Assembly: GCA_009694095.1 (NCBI GenBank)
Contig: SHVV01000005.1
Span: 1-46,576, forward strand
DNA: 46,576 bases
Direction: 5' to 3'
Source of the DNA: Alphaproteobacteria bacterium
Lineage (GTDB): Bacteria > Pseudomonadota > Alphaproteobacteria > SHVV01
Shown here: positions 1-8,787 of the stretch, piece by piece
How the letters are laid out: each line of letters starts with the position of its first letter
Numbering within the stretch: the first letter of the stretch is position 1
Program-made: the position numbers and the translations under genes
Notes under the pieces: model-generated
The model's input: the letters and a program-made list of their open reading frames with translations, nothing else
The model's database searches: none
What the model was told of the DNA's origin: nothing

Positions 1-665
1 CGGTCGAAATTGTTGAAGATCTCGGCCATCAACTCGTGCAGATCTTGGCGCGCGACGTGCTGGAGGTTCGACATGAATTCCGTCCGCAACGTCTTTTCGA
101 CACTCAAAAGCACCTCCTTGCTCACGCCCTCGAGGTGCAGCATGCGATTGATGACCTCGATCGACGTTTCTTCCGGTAGCGCGGCGAGGACGCGCGCGGC
201 GTAGCCGCCGTCGATTTTCGATAAGATGACGGCGATCGTCTGCGGATATTCGTTCTTCAGGTACGTGGCGAGCATCACCTCGTTGACGTTGGAAAGCTTG
301 TCCCATACCGTGCGCCCGGCAGGGCCGCGCATTTCCTCCGTGATGCGATCGGCTCTTTCCTCACCGAGGGATTCGCGCAATATCTTTTGCGTTCCGTCGT
401 AGCTTCCCATCAACATGCCGGTCGACGATAGGCGGCTGACGAATTCATCGAACACGCGGTCGACGACGTCGGAGTCCATTCGCCCGAGAAGCGACATCGC
501 GAGCGAGACCTCCTTGATCACCTGCTCGTCCATTTTCGTAAACGGGGCGACGACGTGCTCCTCTTTGAGCGCGAGCATCACGGTGGCTGCCTTTTGCGCT
601 CCGGTCAGAGCGCGGCCTTTGGCCCCAGCGCTCGTTTGTTCATTTGCGGTTCCGCCGGCAACCAT
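1..665 (-). CDS. fliG: Flagellar motor switch protein FliG, 5' part (runs off left edge)
   Basis: The minus strand reads open from an ATG at 665 to the window edge, giving about 221 residues. The product begins MVAGGTANE and contains the FliG N-terminal pattern (ALTGAQKAATVMLAL, then DEFVSRL) and middle-domain sequence (AVILSKIDGGYAARVLAALPEE; HLEGVSKEVL). FliG is the cytoplasmic rotor ring protein that couples the MS ring to the stator and works in switching with FliM and FliN. The C-terminal torque domain lies outside the window. No clear ribosome site precedes the ATG, so the start is moderately certain. It is divergent from the Rieske gene; the 177 nt between them show nothing I can name. 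Confidence 0.9.
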   Translation of the reverse strand, partial: MVAGGTANEQTSAGAKGRALTGAQKAATVMLALKEEHVVAPFTKMDEQVIKEVSLAMSLLGRMDSDVVDRVFDEFVSRLSSTGMLMGSYDGTQKILRESLGEERADRITEEMRGPAGRTVWDKLSNVNEVMLATYLKNEYPQTIAVILSKIDGGYAARVLAALPEETSIEVINRMLHLEGVSKEVLLSVEKTLRTEFMSNLQHVARQDLHELMAEIFNNFD

Positions 666-842
666 CGCGCACACTAGGCGCTTCGACGGACGTTAGGTAT
701 CGGCTGGAGCCTGCGGTCGGGCAGGGGTATTCTCGGAGATCGGTGACGCTGGGTCCGCGTCTCTTCGGCCCGATCTAACGGTCGATTTGACGCCGGTCCT
801 AGTTTGGAACGACGATGGGATCGAAAAAGGCGAGCGGTGACA

Positions 843-1985
843 ATGAGTAGCGCGGCGACGGCACGACGAACGCTAGCGTTCGGAAGAGATCCCGAAGTCT
901 CGGCGACGCTACCGGGCAACTACTATTTCGACTCCGGAATTTACGAGCGTGAGAAAGAAGCGATCTGGTCGAAGTCGTGGCTGTTCGTCGGCTATGCCCG
1001 AGACGTCGAGCGCCAGGGGAGCTATATCACCGCCACGCTGTTCGACCAACCGGTTGTCGCGGTGCGCGGTAAGGACGGAGTTCTACGCTCGTTCTACAAC
1101 GTGTGCATGCACCGCGGGCATACGCTCCTCGAGGGCAAGGGCCAACGCGCAATCATTACCTGTCCGTTCCACGCCTGGTCGTACGATCTCGAAGGATCGC
1201 TCAAGGCCGCGGGCAACGCCGAGAACGTCGCCGGCTTCGAGCACCGCGACTTCTCGCTGACCCCGATCAAGGTCGACACCTTTCTCCATATGGTGTTCGT
1301 GAATTTCGATCCCGCCGCTCGATCGATCGCCGACACCTATGCCGGCTTCACAGCCGACGTGCGCCGGACCATTCCCGGCTTCGACCGCCTCAAGCTCGCG
1401 AGCAGCGATCCGTTGCCCGGCAAATACAACTGGAAGTTCTTTCCCGACATGAACGAGTGCTACCACTGCCCGGTGCTGCACACGATCATGGGCGAGCAGC
1501 AAGGCGCCTATTTGCAAAACAGCTGGGTCAGCGAAGAACACGGGCGCTGGGCCAAGCACATCATTCTCGGCAAGAGCGACCTTGGTCCGGATGAGCGGCC
1601 CTACAGTTTCGGCACCGAAGCGATCCAGGACGTGAACATCTGGTACATGTGGCCCAACCTCATTTTCATCGCCCATCAGGGCTCGCCCAATTTCAAGATT
1701 CAGGCGACGTGGCCGACCGGCCCGGAAACGACGCACCAAGTCCTCGACGTGTGGTGCCTGAACGATCCACCCGACGAAGCCGATTTAGGCCACATCCGCA
1801 ACTACCGCGACCGCATCATGCCCGAGGACATCACTGCGATGGAGAAGCAACAGCTCGGCGTCCACTGCCGCGGCTACAAGCAGGGTCGGCTGATGGTCGA
1901 CGTCGCACGCTCGTGGCGGAGCGAGCACGGCACCCACCACTTCCAGCGCATGGTGTGGGAAGCGTTGAACGGAGTAAATTACTAG
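843..1985 (+). CDS. Rieske [2Fe-2S] aromatic-ring-hydroxylating oxygenase, large subunit
   Basis: The 380-residue product fits the alpha subunit of a Rieske non-haem iron oxygenase. The Rieske cluster ligands are visible as C88-x-H90 (in VCMHRGH) and C107-x2-H110 (in CPFHAW). The catalytic iron site follows as N204-E205-C-Y-H208-C-P-x-x-H213, and an acidic segment (PEDITAMEKQQ) near residue 340 probably gives the third ligand. The NECYHCP form resembles carnitine and choline-type monooxygenases more than dioxygenases such as naphthalene dioxygenase, but the substrate is unknown. No reductase or ferredoxin gene is adjacent. A TTG at 804 in frame would add 13 residues; I prefer the ATG at 843. 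Confidence 0.88.
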   Translation: MSSAATARRTLAFGRDPEVSATLPGNYYFDSGIYEREKEAIWSKSWLFVGYARDVERQGSYITATLFDQPVVAVRGKDGVLRSFYNVCMHRGHTLLEGKGQRAIITCPFHAWSYDLEGSLKAAGNAENVAGFEHRDFSLTPIKVDTFLHMVFVNFDPAARSIADTYAGFTADVRRTIPGFDRLKLASSDPLPGKYNWKFFPDMNECYHCPVLHTIMGEQQGAYLQNSWVSEEHGRWAKHIILGKSDLGPDERPYSFGTEAIQDVNIWYMWPNLIFIAHQGSPNFKIQATWPTGPETTHQVLDVWCLNDPPDEADLGHIRNYRDRIMPEDITAMEKQQLGVHCRGYKQGRLMVDVARSWRSEHGTHHFQRMVWEALNGVNY

Positions 1986-2032
1986 CGGCCGTATGTCCGC
2001 CGCGGCAGACAGCGAATCGGAACAGCCGCCCG

Positions 2033-2743
2033 CTACCCCGTCCGTCGCACCGCTGCCGCGCCGGTTTCGATCAAGGCGATCGTTTCGGCCGCGCTCCGCA
2101 CGTCGCCGAAATAGCGCAGCATGGTCGAGAGCCCGGCGACGTGATCGACGTCGGAGTGCGACGCGTTGGCGTCGGCGATCATGATGACTCGAAAGCCCAG
2201 CATTGCTGCATCGCGCGCGCTCGACTCGCAGCAGACGTTGGTCGCGGTGCCGGCGATCAGCACGGTGCCGATGCCCTGGCCGCGTAAGAAAGTCTCGATG
2301 TCGGAGGCGCCCTGAATGAACGCGCTCGGCCGGCACTTATTGACGATGCGATCGCCGCCGCGAACGTCGAGTGCTGGGTAGAGCGCGTGCAGTGGATGGC
2401 CTTCGCTCACCGCCGCGTGGGCCCGCTCGCGCCCAGCGGGAGCGAGAAAGTTCTCGAAGAAGAGTTCGAAATACTGTGCCGTGCCTTTCTTTCCTTGCGT
2501 CGCCTGGACCCACACCACCCGGCCGGCGGCCGAGCGAAGCGCCGCCGCGACCCGGTTGATGGCAGGAACAATCGCGCGGGCCGCAGGCACCTCGAACGGC
2601 GCCCCTTCGGCGACGAAAGCGTTTTGCATGTCGATCACGACGAGCGCCGTCGCCGCCGGATCGAGCGCCGTGAAGACGTGGCGCCGGTCGCGCAATTGCG
2701 TGACGCGCTCGACGTATTCCTCGGAAAGATCAGCTTGGGCCAT
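2033..2743 (-). CDS. Isochorismatase-family cysteine hydrolase
   Basis: The 236-residue protein has the isochorismatase-like fold signatures. The catalytic Asp lies in VVIDMQNAF near residue 38, and the nucleophilic Cys lies in the NVCCESSARDA segment, followed by a typical strand (FRVIMIADAN). The family includes N-carbamoylsarcosine amidase, maleamate amidohydrolase and ureidoacrylate hydrolase, all of which cleave C-N bonds; the exact substrate cannot be read. The ATG has an AAGG-type ribosome site and overlaps the end of the upstream DMT transporter gene by 14 nt, so the two are translated together. With the amidase two genes upstream this suggests an amide or urea-derivative degradation operon. 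Confidence 0.83.
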   Translation of the reverse strand: MAQADLSEEYVERVTQLRDRRHVFTALDPAATALVVIDMQNAFVAEGAPFEVPAARAIVPAINRVAAALRSAAGRVVWVQATQGKKGTAQYFELFFENFLAPAGRERAHAAVSEGHPLHALYPALDVRGGDRIVNKCRPSAFIQGASDIETFLRGQGIGTVLIAGTATNVCCESSARDAAMLGFRVIMIADANASHSDVDHVAGLSTMLRYFGDVRSAAETIALIETGAAAVRRTG

Positions 2744-3743
2744 GGCTCACCTTCTCGGTCAATGATAGCGCCGCTGGCGGCGACGGCATAGTTGGCGATT
2801 CTCTCGAGCGCACGCGATTGGCGAGGAAAACGCCGATCAAGATCAGCCCTAATCCCACACCATGATAAACCGCGAGCGTTTCACCGATCGTCAACCAGGC
2901 GGCGATCGCAGTGAACGGCGGCTGGAGGTAGTTGAACATCGCCGCGCGCGGCGCGCCGATCCGATTGATGCCGCTGATCATGAACGAGAGTGCGAGGATC
3001 GACCCGAACACCGCCATGTACAACAGAGTGCCGACCGCGGCTCCAGACACAGTCAACCTCTGGCCGCCCCACGCCGCTTCGGCGAGATAGAGCGGCAGCG
3101 TGCCGAGGACAGCGAACACGGCGAGCACCTCGAACATCACGAACGGCGGCAACGCGCCGGCCATGTTCCGAATCAAGATCGCGTAAAGACCCCAGCCGGC
3201 GATGGCCAGAACGATGAAGAGATCGCCGATCACGATATCGAGCCCGAGCAGAGCGGCCGGACTGCCGCGCGCGACGATGACGATAGCGCCCGATGCCGCT
3301 GCGATCAGCCCAACGCTTTGCAGGGTGCTAATCCGCTCGCGCAGGAGCAGGCGCGCGAACAACACGACGAACGCCGGTTGCGCGGCGGTGATCAAGGCGC
3401 CATTGGTCGCGGTCGTCGTGTGCAGCCCGAGGAAGAACAGGGTCTGTCCGATTGTCGTCTGCAGCGTCGCCGCGGCAAACAATGCCCGCCAGTGCCGTGC
3501 GACGATGGCGCGGTGCACGACCAGCGAACGAGCAACGAACGGCGCCAGGATCACGGCGGCAGCGAGGTAGCGCCAGAACGAGAACGCAGCCGGCGGAATG
3601 TCGTCGCGCATGACCCGCGAGAGAACGTTCGAAATCGAGTAAAACACCATGGTCGCGGTCAGGCTGGCATACGACATCCACACCGCGTTACCAGCGCGGG
3701 CCCAACGATCGCCGCCGCCTTCCTGACTCACCAACCGCGCCAC
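2730..3743 (-). CDS. EamA/DMT-family transporter
   Basis: The roughly 337-residue protein is strongly hydrophobic with about ten membrane segments arranged as two EamA repeats, the usual drug/metabolite transporter architecture (for example GLHTTTATNGALITAAQPAFVVLF in the first half and ISGINRIGAPRAAMFNYLQP in the second). Such proteins usually export amino acids or metabolites from the inner membrane. The start at GTG 3743 lies 3 nt after the amidase stop; an internal ATG (MSYASLTATM, about 22 residues in) is an alternative because no good ribosome site is seen at either. It sits between an amidase and a cysteine hydrolase in one operon, so its substrate may be related to their products. Confidence 0.85.
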   Translation of the reverse strand: MARLVSQEGGGDRWARAGNAVWMSYASLTATMVFYSISNVLSRVMRDDIPPAAFSFWRYLAAAVILAPFVARSLVVHRAIVARHWRALFAAATLQTTIGQTLFFLGLHTTTATNGALITAAQPAFVVLFARLLLRERISTLQSVGLIAAASGAIVIVARGSPAALLGLDIVIGDLFIVLAIAGWGLYAILIRNMAGALPPFVMFEVLAVFAVLGTLPLYLAEAAWGGQRLTVSGAAVGTLLYMAVFGSILALSFMISGINRIGAPRAAMFNYLQPPFTAIAAWLTIGETLAVYHGVGLGLILIGVFLANRVRSRESPTMPSPPAALSLTEKVSHGPS

Positions 3744-3746
3744 ATC

Positions 3747-5261
3747 TCAGCGCTCGCGCCAGTCGCGCACCTGCTCGAACGCGAACGCGGCTCTAAACAG
3801 GGCCGTCTCCTCGAACGCTCGCGCCACCAGCATGAGGCCGATCGGCAAGCCAGCCGATAGGCCGCACGGCAGCGTAAGCGCCGGATGGTGTGTGATGTTG
3901 AAGGGCGCCGTATTGGTCGATTGTTCCGACGTGCGTTCGATCTGCAGCGCGATCGGCGCGTCCGCCGGAGGCATGGGTTGCGCCTTCATCGGCGCGGTCG
4001 GCATCAGCAGCAGATCGTGACGCGAGAGCACCGCGTCATAGGCCGCGCGCAACCGGCGCGATAGATTCATCGCTTTGCCATAGAATCGGCCGCCGTAGTG
4101 CTTCGACACATAGTCTCCGAGCAGAACGCGCATCTTGAGGCTGTGCGGAAAAGACGGGGCGTAGCGGCGCCAATCGCGGAGTCGATCGTTGAGCGCCGGC
4201 AAGAACAAGCCTTCGTGATTGGTGCCGAACCCGCCGCCTAAAAACATGTTGGCATAGTAGCCCTCGAGTGCGATCGACGCCCAAATCGACTTGGCGTCGC
4301 GGTGGATCGGGATCGAAACCGACTCGACCCTGGCGCCGAGTTCGGCAAACGCGGCGGCGGCGGCGCGTACCTTGGCATCGACATCGGTTTCGGAGTTGGG
4401 CCATCCGAAGCCTTCTTCGAGCACCGCGATGCGCAAGCCCCGGCAGCCCTCGCGCAACGAGTCGCAGTAAGGCCTCACCTCGTCGTCGCGCTGGCGCGGG
4501 TCGATGCCGTCGACACCGGCTACCGCTTCGAGCAGCAACGCATTGTCGGCCACCGTCCGCGTCATCGGTCCGGTGTGGTCGACCGTGAATTCGCTCGACA
4601 TGATCCCGGTGTAGGGAACGAGTCCGTAAGTCGGTTTGAGGCCGACGATACCGCAATAGGCGGCGGGAACGCGGATCGACCCCGCTTGGTCGCCGCCCAT
4701 CGCCATGTCGACCTCGCCGCGCGCGACCAAGGCCGCGCAACCCGACGACGAACCACCGGCCGAATAGCCGCGTTTGTAGGGGTTGTGCACCGGACCGGTC
4801 GCGGCCGTGTGGCTAGCGCCGGAATAGGAGAAGTACTCGCAGACCGCTTTGCCGGCGATGGTGCCACCGGCATCGAGAATGCGGCTCACGATCGTTGCAT
4901 CGACCGCGGGCACGAACCCTTCGAGCACATCGGAGCCGTTCGCCATAGGCAGCCCAGCGACGGCGATCGTATCCTTGAGGACAACGCTCTTGCCCGCGAG
5001 CTTGCCATCCGCCGATCCGCGGATCATCGACTTAACCGCCCACGCGCCAAATTCGTTTTCCGCCCCCGCGGGCCGGTAGCCCGGCGTACGCGGACAACGC
5101 ACCGGCGGGGTTTCATCGCTCATCCGTTCGACGGTATCGAAGGCCGTCAGCAACCGGTCGATCGCGACGCCGTAGGCCGAGACCTCGGCGTCGCTAGCGC
5201 TAAGGCCGAGCTCTTGAGAAGCGGCCGTCAGCTCTTCCGTGCTCGGGCGTCGAACCACCAT
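3747..5261 (-). CDS. Amidase signature family enzyme, enantioselective/nitrile-pathway type
   Basis: The 504-residue protein has the amidase signature. With the ATG at 5261 the Ser-cisSer-Lys triad falls at K96 (VVLKDTIAVAG), S171 (AGGSSSG) and S195 (GGDQAGSIRVP). From memory these are the positions in the Rhodococcus nitrile-pathway amidase, which supports this start over the in-frame upstream ATG at 5345. The region after the signature (GLKPTYGLVPYTG, DHTGPMTRTV, DGIDPRQ) and the C-terminal NTAPFNITHHPALTLPCG also resemble that group. It hydrolyses carboxamides to acids and ammonia. The start codon is 2 nt after the aldo-keto reductase stop, so the genes are tightly coupled. No nitrile hydratase is seen in the window. 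Confidence 0.9.
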   Translation of the reverse strand: MVVRRPSTEELTAASQELGLSASDAEVSAYGVAIDRLLTAFDTVERMSDETPPVRCPRTPGYRPAGAENEFGAWAVKSMIRGSADGKLAGKSVVLKDTIAVAGLPMANGSDVLEGFVPAVDATIVSRILDAGGTIAGKAVCEYFSYSGASHTAATGPVHNPYKRGYSAGGSSSGCAALVARGEVDMAMGGDQAGSIRVPAAYCGIVGLKPTYGLVPYTGIMSSEFTVDHTGPMTRTVADNALLLEAVAGVDGIDPRQRDDEVRPYCDSLREGCRGLRIAVLEEGFGWPNSETDVDAKVRAAAAAFAELGARVESVSIPIHRDAKSIWASIALEGYYANMFLGGGFGTNHEGLFLPALNDRLRDWRRYAPSFPHSLKMRVLLGDYVSKHYGGRFYGKAMNLSRRLRAAYDAVLSRHDLLLMPTAPMKAQPMPPADAPIALQIERTSEQSTNTAPFNITHHPALTLPCGLSAGLPIGLMLVARAFEETALFRAAFAFEQVRDWRER

Positions 5262-5263
5262 CG

Positions 5264-6241
5264 TCAGACCGACCGTCCGACGGCGCGATCGATCCGCGCG
5301 ATCAGCTCGGTTGAAAGTTTGCCAGCGGATTCCGCCGCGATGCACTCGTCGAGCTCGGCTCGATTCTTGACGCCAAGAACGACCGAATCGACGCCCGGGA
5401 TCGATAGCACGTAACGATGCGCGAGCGCTGCTGGACGCTCGCCGAGTTCGCGCGCGAGCGCGCGGAACGGGGCGGCGCGGCGGTAGTCGGCCATGTCCGG
5501 ATGATCATCGGGGATCGGCCGATCGAACGCATCGGTCAGGGCGCCGGCCTGAACGGCGCGAATGCCGAGCACGCCCACTTTGTTGGCGACCGCCGTCGTC
5601 AGCAGCCGACGCGGTTCGGCCGGTTCGGTAAAACGTTTCAGACCACCCGCCGAGCCGAGCAAGTTGGAAATGATCTGCGCCGCCGCCGGCTTCGGCGTAT
5701 CGTCGAGCGCACGGACGATCGAGTCGGGTAAGCCGATTCCGGTGATCCCCCAGGCACCAATCAGCCCCTCGCTGACGAGTTCCGCCAGCACCGGGCGAAG
5801 ATGATCGGCGTAGACGCTCCACGCCGTCGGCGGACGCGGACTATTGGGCCCCCCTGGTAGCGCGTAGCCGTCCGCCGCGATCATCGAATGCAGAAAGAAC
5901 AAATCGACCCGCTTGAGCCGCATGGCCGCCAAACTCGCCGTGAGCGATGCGCGGATCGCTGGCTCGACCGCTTCGGGCGCCGGGCTCCCGAGGTAGCACT
6001 TCGTCGTCACGCGGACGCCGCTCGGCAAGCGCCCCTGGAACGCCTCGCCGATCACTCGCTCGGCCTCGCCGTTGCCATAGAGCGGCGCCATGTCGAGAAG
6101 CGTGATGCCCTTATCGACCGCGGCACGCGCGGTAGCGACGCATTCCTCGCGCGTCGTCGCTCCCCATAGCTGCCCTAATCCACCGCCGCCCAGCGTCAAT
6201 GCGCTCACCGGCCACAGCGTTCCGAGTCTTGTCGTTCGCAT
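5264..6241 (-). CDS. Aldo/keto reductase
   Basis: The 325-residue protein is a TIM-barrel aldo/keto reductase. The catalytic tetrad is visible: D50 and Y55 in LLDMAPLYGNGEAE, K81 in TTKCYLG and H118 in FFLHSM. A C-terminal nicotinamide-phosphate-contacting segment (SIPGVDSVVLGVKNRAELDE) is typical of the L-fucose/D-threo-aldose dehydrogenase and pyridoxal dehydrogenase-like subgroup. It is likely NAD(P)-dependent and cytoplasmic. It is the first gene of an apparent four-gene minus-strand operon with amidase, transporter and cysteine hydrolase. Substrate unknown. Confidence 0.88.
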   Translation of the reverse strand: MRTTRLGTLWPVSALTLGGGGLGQLWGATTREECVATARAAVDKGITLLDMAPLYGNGEAERVIGEAFQGRLPSGVRVTTKCYLGSPAPEAVEPAIRASLTASLAAMRLKRVDLFFLHSMIAADGYALPGGPNSPRPPTAWSVYADHLRPVLAELVSEGLIGAWGITGIGLPDSIVRALDDTPKPAAAQIISNLLGSAGGLKRFTEPAEPRRLLTTAVANKVGVLGIRAVQAGALTDAFDRPIPDDHPDMADYRRAAPFRALARELGERPAALAHRYVLSIPGVDSVVLGVKNRAELDECIAAESAGKLSTELIARIDRAVGRSV

Positions 6242-6336
6242 ACCACCCGTCCGTCAGAAGATACTTTGACCGGCCTATCGTATCCGCAAACCTTCGCAAT
6301 GGGTCTATCATGCGGCTGGACGAGGGAGCATGACGC

Positions 6337-6924
6337 ATGACGACAGTGGCAGTCCACGACCAAACCGTTCCGGGCATCAATTGGAATAATCTTTGGATCG
6401 TCGCGCTCGCCGTCGGGGTGATGGTTGCGGCGATCTATAGCCACAACGCCTGGTACATCAATTTCATCCACGTCGCCTTCGGTCTGATGTGGACCGGAAT
6501 CGATCTCTTCATGGGTTTCGTGATTGGGCCGATCATGCGTTCGCTGCCGCCTGACGCGCGCAAATCGATGACGCTGCGGCTCATGCCGCGCATGTTGTTC
6601 CTGATGCCGACGCTTTCGATCATCACCACGACGGCCGGTTGGTTTCTTGCCATCGAGCTCGGCTACATCAACCCCGACGCTCCGGAGACCTGGTCTTGGT
6701 GGATCATCGCCGCGCTGGCGATCGTCACGATCCTAACCGTCCAGGGCCTCGGCATTTTGCTGCCGACCAACATCCGGGTTTATCTCGAGATCAGAAGCGC
6801 CAATCCGGACCTCGCCAAGGTCGGCCGCTTGATGCGGCGCTACATCGTGACCGTCGCCGTGCAAGGCTGCATGCAGATCGCGATCATCGTCGTCATGACG
6901 CGGCTTGCGACCGGCGACATCTGA
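6337..6924 (+). CDS. Hypothetical integral membrane protein, about four to five TM segments
   Basis: The 195-residue protein has a short hydrophilic N-terminus and hydrophobic segments near residues 22-42, 47-65, 85-108, 120-145 and 170-190. The segment NFIHVAFGLMWTGIDLFMGF carries a histidine and tryptophan pattern reminiscent of DUF2269/CopD-like membrane proteins, where such histidines may bind haem or copper; this is a weak resemblance only. A GAGGGAG ribosome site precedes the ATG by 8 nt. It lies divergent from the aldo/keto reductase operon and convergent with the AI-2E family gene, so it appears to be a single transcription unit. Confidence 0.7.
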   Translation: MTTVAVHDQTVPGINWNNLWIVALAVGVMVAAIYSHNAWYINFIHVAFGLMWTGIDLFMGFVIGPIMRSLPPDARKSMTLRLMPRMLFLMPTLSIITTTAGWFLAIELGYINPDAPETWSWWIIAALAIVTILTVQGLGILLPTNIRVYLEIRSANPDLAKVGRLMRRYIVTVAVQGCMQIAIIVVMTRLATGDI

Positions 6925-6959
6925 GCCGCCGGCGCTTGGTTCGGCGGGCGCCGCCCGGG

Positions 6960-8030
6960 TCAGTCGCCGATCTGCGCCCGGTCGATCTTACCGTCGGCCG
7001 ATAGCAGGACTGCGACGCCGCGCGAGGCGGGAAAATGCGCGCAAATGATCATCGCCACGACGGTGATCGGCACGCAGAGAAACATGCCGGTGACGCCCCA
7101 AAGGGTGCCCCAGACCGCGAGCGACAGGATCACCACGAGCGCGCTCAGGTTGAGTGAAGCACCCATCAAGCGCGGCTCGATCACGTTACCGACGATGATC
7201 TGGGTCAACGCCAACAGCCCGCCGACGATTCCGGCCGGAACCGCTTCGCCGAATTGGACCAGCGCCAGCACGGTCGGAAAGGCGGCGCCGAGAAGCGCGC
7301 CGACGGTCGGAATGTAGCTCAGAAGAAAGATCACGAACGCCCAAAAAAGCGCGAAATCGACGCCGACCAGCTTTAGGACCACGAAACTTGCCACTGCCGT
7401 CAGCAGCGCCATTAAGGTCTTGATCCAAATGTAAGTCTGGATTTCCCGCTGCATGCGGTGCAACAGCCGACGCACCTGTTGCTCGCGCGCGGCGTCGGGA
7501 AGGAGCGCTTTGAGCTTGCCATCGAAGCTTTGCTGCTCGATCAGAAGAAAAAGCACGTAGACGACGATGAGGCCGGTGCTGCTCGCGAGGTCGGCCGTCG
7601 TCGCGGCGAGCTGCGACACCGCCTTGCCGATGTCGATCTGATCGACGATCTGGGCGAACGTCGGCACAGCGCCGAGCCCCAGCATCCGCGCGGCCTCGAC
7701 CGCCATGCGTTCGAGATTGTGCTGGTAGCCGGGGGCCGCGGCGCTGACGGCGCCGATGTTCTGGCTGACGAGTTCGACCAGCGCCCCGAATATGGCCACG
7801 ACGGCTAGCACCGCCGCCGTCATGCGCAACCACCCGGGAGGCGACCATCCGCCGATTCGGAGGTGGCCAATGGTCGATGCCAGCGCGTTGAGGACGTACC
7901 AGATCATGAGCGCGATCGCGATCGGGATCAGCAGGTTCTTGCCGACGACGAGCAACCCGATCGCCATTAAAACGACGGCGAACGCGAGCGAAGCGTAGAG
8001 CCGCTTGAGCGCGGCTTCAGACGTCGTCAT
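6960..8030 (-). CDS. AI-2E family transporter (PerM/YdiK-like)
   Basis: The 356-residue protein has the AI-2E transporter layout: paired N-terminal membrane segments (IGLLVVGKNLLIPIAIALMIWYVLNAL), a third segment, a long hydrophilic middle (about 95-200), then four to five C-terminal membrane segments including the conserved FALFWAFVIFLLSYIPTVGA and IVGNVIEPRLMG motifs. Members of this family include the autoinducer-2 exporter TqsA and many probable ion or solute antiporters, so quorum signalling should not be assumed. A GGTGGA ribosome site precedes the ATG. Confidence 0.88.
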   Translation of the reverse strand: MTTSEAALKRLYASLAFAVVLMAIGLLVVGKNLLIPIAIALMIWYVLNALASTIGHLRIGGWSPPGWLRMTAAVLAVVAIFGALVELVSQNIGAVSAAAPGYQHNLERMAVEAARMLGLGAVPTFAQIVDQIDIGKAVSQLAATTADLASSTGLIVVYVLFLLIEQQSFDGKLKALLPDAAREQQVRRLLHRMQREIQTYIWIKTLMALLTAVASFVVLKLVGVDFALFWAFVIFLLSYIPTVGALLGAAFPTVLALVQFGEAVPAGIVGGLLALTQIIVGNVIEPRLMGASLNLSALVVILSLAVWGTLWGVTGMFLCVPITVVAMIICAHFPASRGVAVLLSADGKIDRAQIGD

Positions 8031-8097
8031 CTCGATCCACCGTTACGCAAGAGACGCGGTCTGCGATAACCGCAGGTGGCAATGTCGACCACCATCG

Positions 8098-8772
8098 TCA
8101 CGGCGACTGCCGCCACAAGCTCACACTGGTCCAACTGAGCCAGAGGAGCCACAGCGGACCTGCGATCTGGAGCCAATTCGCCGCCACGATCGAAACCGGC
8201 TGCATGGCGACCGGAACGGTCGCAGCGCCGACGACGACGCCCATTATCGCAAGTGCGCGGCTTCGTCGGGGATCGCGCGCCATGGCCCACCCCGACAAAA
8301 TCATGCCGATGCCGAACAGCGCGTTAAATAACGCATCCATCGTGATCGCCCAGCCCAAAAGCGCGAATGCGGCGCTTTGAAAATTGGCCAAGGGACCATT
8401 GGATGCAGCCGCGAGAGGTCCGATCGCGACGAACGGCGCGAGCGTCGCCGTGGCGTTCATGAGCCCGGCGGCGGCGATGAAAATCGCGCCGATGCGGGCG
8501 ATCCCGGCTTGCGGGCCGGACGCAGCCCGCGCCAGACCGCCGGCGAACGGAATCAAAGCTAGCACGCCGGCCGTAAAAGCGACCGCGCTGACCGTTGCCC
8601 CGGTTGGATGCGCCAAGCTGGCTTCAAGCCATGCGGCAAACATCGTGGGCTTGTACGCCGCTGGAATGTCGCGAAGCCCCACGACGCCAATCACGTTCAA
8701 TGCGACGGCCAGGCCGCCAAACGTGGCCGCTGCACGCGCCGAGGGCAGCGGAGCGGGCGAAAGGTCAGCCAC
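8098..8772 (-). CDS. Hypothetical membrane protein (DUF4386-like)
   Basis: The 224-residue protein has about six hydrophobic segments (for example ATFGGLAVALNVIGVVGL, VSAVAFTAGVLALIPFAGGL, AGLMNATATLAPFVAIGP, LLGWAITMDALFNALFGIGMIL and IAGPLWLLWLSWTSVSLW). The spacing and content resemble the DUF4386 group of uncharacterised integral membrane proteins, but I am not certain of that assignment. Its start is 15 nt downstream of the oxalocrotonate decarboxylase-like gene on the same strand, so it probably belongs to that operon. No function can be assigned. Confidence 0.7.
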   Translation of the reverse strand: MADLSPAPLPSARAAATFGGLAVALNVIGVVGLRDIPAAYKPTMFAAWLEASLAHPTGATVSAVAFTAGVLALIPFAGGLARAASGPQAGIARIGAIFIAAAGLMNATATLAPFVAIGPLAAASNGPLANFQSAAFALLGWAITMDALFNALFGIGMILSGWAMARDPRRSRALAIMGVVVGAATVPVAMQPVSIVAANWLQIAGPLWLLWLSWTSVSLWRQSP

Positions 8773-8787
8773 GAGCGCAGTCCGTGT

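Noticed and set aside
4302-5414. 370-codon open frame on the plus strand
   Set aside because: It is antisense to the amidase gene, whose catalytic residues are intact.
6960-8030. Dedicated autoinducer-2 exporter
   Set aside because: The AI-2E family is functionally diverse and no quorum-sensing genes are nearby, so only the family name is supported.
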